A stretch of DNA of 44,282 bases from Candidatus Colicola equi (GTDB lineage Bacteria; Bacteroidota; Bacteroidia; Bacteroidales; Paludibacteraceae). Positions 39,441 to 44,282 of this stretch are shown piece by piece. How positions within the stretch are numbered: position 1 is the stretch's first letter; each line of letters begins with the position of its first letter. The notes below the pieces were generated by a model. It searched no databases. It was not told the origin of the DNA and saw only the letters and a program-made list of their open reading frames with translations. A program made the position numbers and the translations under genes. The stretch spans positions 1 to 44,282 of the forward strand of contig JAGHRV010000013.1 in the NCBI GenBank assembly GCA_018066175.1, written 5' to 3'.

Positions 39441-40130
39441 CACTCACCCTTCACTCATCCTTCACTGATTGTTCTCTTTCTCAAAATGTACGATTATTAA
39501 GAAGATTGATTTAGATTTGCACCTACTTACCCCCATCGGGGGGTATTAATTCTTAGGTTTTATATGTCTGTTATTGTGTAAGTTAATATGAATCAATTAG
39601 ACATCCCAAGTTTTGAGTGGATGAGAATAGGTATAGTGGGGGTAAGTGGAGTAAGTACTTTCTAATATACATACGCGCGTGTATGTGTATATACAAACAA
39701 CCATCTGCACTATCTGCTCTGTCTGCGCAAAAAACAAAAAGTAACTAAAAAGCGTCTAAAGTAGGCGACCATTTCGGGACCACATGCAGCTAAGGTAAGC
39801 CCCGCCTAACCCCCGCCTAAACCTGCCGAAAACCGTGCTTTTTGCGGGGCTTCCGGTGGGGTTTAGTAGGTCTTTACATGCTACGGAGATGCTACGTCGA
39901 AGCACCCAGTCCGTAAAGGCTGATACCACTCTGTTAAATCAGCAGACGGCTGGGGCTCCTCCTCTCCCCCATAACCTCTCACGAGCTTCTGGGGACCCCA
40001 TTATAGAGAGACTGCCGGGTGGGCGAGAGCGTGTCGAGAGACCCTCGATCGACCCTCGACTCTCCAAAATGGCGAAGTATGCAGGTGTAAAAATAACGTA
40101 AAAATGAAAAACGGTGTCATATTAGGTAAA
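39441..40130. other. Repeat-rich intergenic region
   Basis: No convincing gene. Visible items: a hairpin ACCCCC-ATC-GGGGGGT (about 39529-39544); inverted ACTTACCCCC (39522-39531) and GGGGGTAAGT (39639-39650 region); alternating purine-pyrimidine ATACATACGCGCGTGTATGTGTAT-like DNA near 39667; the CGACCATTTCGGGACCAC block (39766-39783) shared with 5470; C-rich CCCCGCCTAA repeats facing GCGGGG (about 39798-39860); and CGACCCTCGAC (40049-40060) shared with 6559. An 88-codon open frame at 39835-40101 lacks a signal or recognisable domain and is probably incidental. Confidence 0.55.
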
Positions 40131-40165
40131 AAATCAGTGGTGACCTCATTTTTTTACATAAAAAC

Positions 40166-40196
40166 TTGCATGTATCGAAAAAAAAGTGTATCTTTG
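40166..40196 (+). promoter_or_regulatory. Promoter of the cobalamin operon
   Basis: TTGC (40166-40169), 19 bp, TATCTTTG (40189-40196) followed by CAG; transcription should start near 40203, just ahead of the riboswitch. Confidence 0.85.
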
Positions 40197-40202
40197 CAGT
40201 CG

Positions 40203-40370
40203 CAATTGGTAATGGAAGCAGGTGAAAGTCCTGCACAGACCCGCTGCTGTGATTCTCTATAGGAATTGTTTGGTATCTATAAGTCACTGGATTGTACATA
40301 ACAACTACTCAATCCGGGAAGGCTACAAACAAATACTGAGATAAGTCAGAAGACAACCTCTTGCATAAAT
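40203..40370 (+). promoter_or_regulatory. Cobalamin (B12) riboswitch
   Basis: Core elements in order: GCAGGTGAAAGTCCTGC hairpin (40218-40234), ACAGACCCGCTGCTGTGA (40235-40252), TCACTGG (40284-40290), CCGGGAAGGC (40314-40323) and the B12 box AAGTCAGAAGAC (40343-40354). No strong terminator follows, so it probably controls translation initiation of the receptor gene at 40403, repressing it when cobalamin is plentiful. Confidence 0.95.
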
Positions 40371-40402
40371 GAATTGACTCCCTTCGAGGATTAGGGGCAG
40401 CA

Positions 40403-42547
40403 ATGAGCAGTTTTGTTTTCTACATATTATCTTTGTCATTATGTCGTCTTGCCGCAACAAGGCGCACATTAGGTTGGTCCCAACGCATTATCTGCGTATG
40501 CCTATTCATAATATGTGTCCATCCTATATGGGCCATTCCTGAGCCCGAATCGGACTCTATTTCGCGCTTTTGTACCCTGGATGAAGTGACCATTGTTGCT
40601 AAAAAACAGACCGGCGTCATACCTGCACAATCTTTGGACGGAGAACGTTTGCAAGAACTATCTGCTCATTCGGTAGCCGATGCCATGCGCTATTTTTCAG
40701 GTGTTCAAATCAAAGACTATGGTGGAGTAGGCGGTATAAAAACAGTAGACATACGCTCAATGGGTAGCCACCACGTCGGCGTCTTCTACGATGGCATAGA
40801 GGTGGGGAATGCCCAAAATGGTACTGTTGATTTGGGCAAGTTCTCGCTGGAGAATATAGAGGCTATCTCCCTTTATAACGGTCAGAAAACCGAAAGCCTG
40901 CAATCTGCCAAAGATTTTGGATCGGCAGGCACGATTTATATTCGTACACGAAGACCTGCGTTTCAACAAGGTCAGAACTACAATGTCATTGTTGGTATGA
41001 AAGCGGGAAGTTTTGGATTAGTCAATCCGTCGTTACTATATGAACAAAAACTTACCGAGTCGGTCAGTCTGAATATGAATGTCGAATATACGTATGCTAC
41101 GGGTCGCTATCCTTTTACTATAAAGAAAAATTTTCCAGAAGGCAGTGTGGCGTGGGATACCACCGGGTATCGTCAGAACGGTGATGTCAATGCTTTTCGT
41201 GCGGAGGCTGGACTATTTGGCTACCTCCCACATGGTAAATGGCATATCAAAGGGTATTACTACCAAAGCAATAAGGGCATCCCGCGCGCAATCATTCGTA
41301 ATGTATGGACTTCATCGCAACGACAATGGGATAGAAATGCGTTTGTGCAGGGTGCTTTTCAATACAGGGTAGGCAGGCGATGGGAGATGCAAATCTCTGC
41401 TAAGTATGCAAACGACAAAATGCGTTATCTCAATCCGGATACCACGCTTATGTATATTGACAATACATTTTTACAACAGGAGGTTTACATAAGTTGGGCT
41501 AATCAGGTGGAACTGTTTGATTGGTGGAATTTGACACTGAGCGGGGATTATATCTATAATACTCTTTCGTCTAATATGGCGAACTTCGTTTATCCTATTC
41601 GTCATACTGCTTTGGTTGCAGCGGCAACCTCGTTTCATTACAAATGGATACAAGCCCAAGCCAGTGTATTAGGAAACTTTGTCCAAGATAGAATAAGCAA
41701 TCATCAATCAACCACCAACAATCAAAAACCTTGTTTTACTCCGGCGGTGTTCTTGAGTTATCAGCCGTTATTGAAGGAACAATGGTTTATACGTGCCTTC
41801 TATAAGCAGATTTTCCGCATGCCTACCTTTAATGACTTATATTATACGGATGTCGGTAATATAGCACTTAAACCCGAAGAGACAAAGCAGTATGATGTCA
41901 GTTTGGAATACTCAAAGCAGTTCACTCTGCACGATGCACAAGGCACAAAGATTGGCTTGCATGCGAAAGTGGACGGGTACTTCAATCAGGTCAAGAATAA
42001 GATAGTGGCGATACCCAAAGGCAATTCTCAATACAGGTGGATGATGATGAATATAGGATATGTGGAAATACGCGGTGTAGATGTGAATGCAGGTTTGGAT
42101 TTCACATTCCCGTTATCCACAACATCTTTTCCCTTACATCTAAAAGTAAGCGGCAATTATACCTATCAAAAAGCACAAGATTTTACGGATTCCAACAATC
42201 CGATAACCTACGGCGGACAAATCGCCTATATACCATGGCATTCCTGCTCGGCTCTTGCTAACCTAAAATGGAATGGGTTAAGTTTTAATTATAGTTTCAT
42301 TTATGTGGGTGAGCGTTATCACAACTCTGCCAATATACTTGCCAACTATGAGCAACCATGGTACACACATGATGTGGCTTTGGGATACCTTTTCAAGATA
42401 CGCCCTGCCAAGAATAAAGTCAATACATCATTTGATATAGATACTTCGTTGGAAATAAATAACATTTTTAATCAGCAATATGACATTATCCTCAACTATC
42501 CGATGCCGGGTATTAATGGTAAACTTATTGTTAAGTTTATTATTTAA
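40403..42547 (+). CDS. btuB: TonB-dependent outer-membrane cobalamin receptor (BtuB-like)
   Basis: 714 residues. After an unusually long N-terminus with a hydrophobic segment at about 28-44 comes the plug domain (about 58-170: DEVTIVAKK, SVADAMRYFSGVQIKDYGGVGGIKTVDIRSMGSHHVGVFYDGIEVGN in pieces) and a 22-strand barrel ending LIVKFII. The B12 riboswitch directly upstream and the BtuG-like gene downstream identify the substrate as a corrinoid. The terminal residue is not the usual aromatic. The last 32 bp overlap the next gene. Assignment as BtuB comes from context plus the TBDR fold; sequence alone would say TonB-dependent receptor. Confidence 0.9.
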   Translation: MSSFVFYILSLSLCRLAATRRTLGWSQRIICVCLFIICVHPIWAIPEPESDSISRFCTLDEVTIVAKKQTGVIPAQSLDGERLQELSAHSVADAMRYFSGVQIKDYGGVGGIKTVDIRSMGSHHVGVFYDGIEVGNAQNGTVDLGKFSLENIEAISLYNGQKTESLQSAKDFGSAGTIYIRTRRPAFQQGQNYNVIVGMKAGSFGLVNPSLLYEQKLTESVSLNMNVEYTYATGRYPFTIKKNFPEGSVAWDTTGYRQNGDVNAFRAEAGLFGYLPHGKWHIKGYYYQSNKGIPRAIIRNVWTSSQRQWDRNAFVQGAFQYRVGRRWEMQISAKYANDKMRYLNPDTTLMYIDNTFLQQEVYISWANQVELFDWWNLTLSGDYIYNTLSSNMANFVYPIRHTALVAAATSFHYKWIQAQASVLGNFVQDRISNHQSTTNNQKPCFTPAVFLSYQPLLKEQWFIRAFYKQIFRMPTFNDLYYTDVGNIALKPEETKQYDVSLEYSKQFTLHDAQGTKIGLHAKVDGYFNQVKNKIVAIPKGNSQYRWMMMNIGYVEIRGVDVNAGLDFTFPLSTTSFPLHLKVSGNYTYQKAQDFTDSNNPITYGGQIAYIPWHSCSALANLKWNGLSFNYSFIYVGERYHNSANILANYEQPWYTHDVALGYLFKIRPAKNKVNTSFDIDTSLEINNIFNQQYDIILNYPMPGINGKLIVKFII

Positions 42548-43640
42548 CGCATGTCGTGAACCGGATATCTTTATACAGCCGGAAAAGGAGTCAATAGGTG
42601 ATACAACCCATACGGAAGTAATTGGTTTTTACCTGTTGAACGAAGGCAATATGGGCTCTAACAAAGCTTCGTTGGATTATTATGATTTATCCATCGGCAC
42701 CTACACGCGCAATATCTACCAAGCGGTTAATCCCGAAGTAAAACAGTCATTAGGGGATGTGGGTAACGACATAAAGATTTATGGTTCGCGCCTGTATGCG
42801 GTAATTAACTGTTCCAACTTGGTAGAAGTGATGGATGCTGCCACTACTAAACATATCGGCACTATACAAGTCCCTAACTGCCGTTATCTGGCTTTCAAAG
42901 ATGGCTACGGATACCTGACTTCGTACGCAGGTCCGGTGGTAATTGATGCCACAAAGGCGCAAATAGGATATGTCGCAAAATTTGATACTACCACTCTCCA
43001 AATCGTCGATACCTGCCATGTCGGCTTTCAGCCGGACGAGTTGGAGGTGGTAGGTAATCAACTCTATGTGGCTAATTCGGGTGGATATATGGTGCCTAAC
43101 TATGAACATACCATTTCCGTAATTGATTTAGACAATAAAAGCAGAAAAACCATTGACGTGGTGAACAATCTTCACCGTTTGCGGTCAGACCGATATGGAC
43201 AAATTTGGGTGTCATCTCGCGGAGATTACTATGGTCAACCGTCACGCTTGTATTGTATTGATACCAAGACGGACAAAGTAATAGATTCTGTGATGGTTGC
43301 TGTCAGTGATATGTGGATTGATGGAGACTCACTTTATATTTGTGCTACCGAATTTAGTTACATAACCTATGACACGGAAGTTACATACGCGATTGTCAAT
43401 GTCAAAACACACGAAATAGTAACACGTAATTTCATTCAGGACCCAATTGTCCAAATTGATGTACCATACGGAATAGCCGTACATCCCATAACCAAAGATA
43501 TTTATGTAACCGATGCCAAAAATTATGTCTCTCCGGGAGTATTATGGTGTATTGGTCAGGATGGTATGGCAAAATGGTCTGTGCGTACAGGTGATATCCC
43601 GGCACATATTTGTTTTAGATTTAAAACCGAAAAAATATAA
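42516..43640 (+). CDS. btuG: BtuG-like cobalamin-binding beta-propeller lipoprotein (YncE/DUF5074 type)
   Basis: 374 residues from ATG 42516. The signal MVNLLLSLLFNAC places the lipid-anchored cysteine at position 13; the longer frame from 42480 adds 12 unlikely residues. The mature protein repeats beta-propeller blade patterns (YDLSIGTYTRNI, VEVMDAATTKHIGTIQV, ISVIDLDNKSRKTIDVV, LYCIDTKTDKVIDSV), as in YncE/DUF5074 proteins. In Bacteroides, BtuG is a seven-bladed surface propeller that captures B12 with very high affinity and hands it to BtuB; gene order here is the same. It overlaps the receptor gene by 32 bp in another frame. Confidence 0.88.
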   Translation: MVNLLLSLLFNACREPDIFIQPEKESIGDTTHTEVIGFYLLNEGNMGSNKASLDYYDLSIGTYTRNIYQAVNPEVKQSLGDVGNDIKIYGSRLYAVINCSNLVEVMDAATTKHIGTIQVPNCRYLAFKDGYGYLTSYAGPVVIDATKAQIGYVAKFDTTTLQIVDTCHVGFQPDELEVVGNQLYVANSGGYMVPNYEHTISVIDLDNKSRKTIDVVNNLHRLRSDRYGQIWVSSRGDYYGQPSRLYCIDTKTDKVIDSVMVAVSDMWIDGDSLYICATEFSYITYDTEVTYAIVNVKTHEIVTRNFIQDPIVQIDVPYGIAVHPITKDIYVTDAKNYVSPGVLWCIGQDGMAKWSVRTGDIPAHICFRFKTEKI

Positions 43641-43652
43641 CGTTCCAAATAT

Positions 43653-44282
43653 ATGAAACATCATTTTACCATCGTTTTTGCTATTTTGCCCCTTTGTTTT
43701 GCGTGGGGTTCTAATCCGTACATTGATTGTGTGTATGAGTATTGTCCTGCTCCCGGGCAGTTTGTTAACACAATGCCAAAGGCTACTGCCGAAGATACGC
43801 CTGCTTCTATGGTTGCCAAGGCAGACTCTGCTATTACCAATCATAATCAAGAGATGATTTCGTTGGGCGGTTATGGCGGATATATTGTATTTGGCTTTGA
43901 CCACGAAATTCTAAATATCGAAGGCGCATACGATTTTAAGATTCTTGGTAACTCATTTTATGCGAATGCCAATCCTAATCAAACAACACAACGAGGTGGC
44001 AGTAGCGAACCCGGTATTGTGATGGTCAGCCGCGATGACAACCACAACGGTTTGCCCGATGATACATGGTACGAGTTGGCAGGAAGCGAATACTATAAAC
44101 CAACTACTCGCCATAACTATACCATCACTTACTATCGCACTCCGTCCAATCATCAAGCAACTCCAAATAATGAATATAAATTTCTCTGCGATACCACCTA
44201 TATTGCTTGGTCTTCTTCTACGGGAGAAAAAGGGTATATGCCTAAAAACACTTTTCATAAACAGGATTACTTCCCTCTTTGG
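43653..44282 (+). CDS. Secreted cell-surface protein of the B12 locus (partial, runs off the window)
   Basis: ATG 43653 opens a frame with no stop to the window end (210 codons). It begins with a signal peptide (MKHHFTIVFAILPLCFAWG). The body contains GGYGGYIVFGFDHEILNIEG, YDFKILGNSFYAN, SSEPGIVMVSRDDNHNGLPD and DDTWYELAGSEYYKP, a pattern I associate with a cell-surface protein often encoded next to BtuB/BtuG in Bacteroidota corrinoid loci. It starts 12 bp after the btuG-like gene, under the same riboswitch. A role in corrinoid capture is inferred from position. Confidence 0.8.
   Translation, partial: MKHHFTIVFAILPLCFAWGSNPYIDCVYEYCPAPGQFVNTMPKATAEDTPASMVAKADSAITNHNQEMISLGGYGGYIVFGFDHEILNIEGAYDFKILGNSFYANANPNQTTQRGGSSEPGIVMVSRDDNHNGLPDDTWYELAGSEYYKPTTRHNYTITYYRTPSNHQATPNNEYKFLCDTTYIAWSSSTGEKGYMPKNTFHKQDYFPLW

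Noticed and set aside
39835..40101. 88-codon ORF in the intergenic region before the B12 riboswitch
   Set aside because: No promoter, signal or domain; it overlaps palindromic repeat blocks shared with other intergenic regions.

Overview
The window looks like chromosomal DNA of a member of the order Bacteroidales (Bacteroidota). At least fifteen transcription starts can be placed from Bacteroidota-type promoters: a TTTG or TTGC box, a 19-20 bp spacer and a TAnnTTTG box, usually followed by CA. Shine-Dalgarno sequences are essentially absent. Gene content agrees: a PorX regulator of the type IX secretion system (T9SS), a T9SS type A sorting domain, BspA-type leucine-rich repeats, a BtuB/BtuG vitamin B12 locus and DUF5606. 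I cannot assign a genus from sequence alone. No rRNA, tRNA, CRISPR array, insertion sequence or prophage was seen.

Layout. 1-3.6 kb: tail of an unknown gene, miaB, then a DUF5606 / Nif3-like / zinc-ribbon cluster ending in a two-way terminator shared with pckA (minus strand). 5.3-10.1 kb (minus strand): an accessory block with an orphan Abi/HEPN protein, a BspA-like repeat protein behind two tiny genes, and an unannotated, highly structured RNA of about 270 nt with its own promoter and terminator. 10.4-13.5 kb (plus strand): a Fic AMP-transferase, a threonylcarbamoyl-AMP synthase, a polyprenyl-phosphate sugar-1-phosphate transferase and xseB. 13.5-17.4 kb (minus strand): hup, adk, obgE and a CLC channel. 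17.6-22.1 kb: a rhomboid protease (plus), then PASTA protein, rluD and porX on the minus strand, with a roughly 400 bp hairpin-rich element inside that operon.

22.2-32.2 kb (plus strand): a tiny acidic lipoprotein, then a 2331-residue secreted multidomain protein followed by a bitopic protein, an outer-membrane beta-barrel and a DUF5715 (M15-like) protein, which read as one surface-assembly operon. 32.2-35 kb: a Na/Pi cotransporter and malate dehydrogenase. 35.1-39.4 kb: a polyvalent-type kinase-like protein, a TPR lipoprotein with a predicted intracellular tail, a T9SS cargo protein with an internal duplication and a small lipoprotein. 39.4-40.1 kb is a repeat-rich intergenic region. 40.2 kb to the end: a cobalamin riboswitch controlling a BtuB-like receptor, a BtuG-like beta-propeller lipoprotein and a third surface protein that runs off the window.

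Two themes connect the genes. One is protein export and cell-surface assembly (porX, the T9SS cargo, the giant-protein locus, the BspA protein, the B12 capture locus). The other is short structured non-coding DNA: a hairpin module repeated at the 3' ends of several unrelated genes, a MITE-like hairpin cluster, and the structured RNA near 10 kb, which is the most promising undescribed element here.
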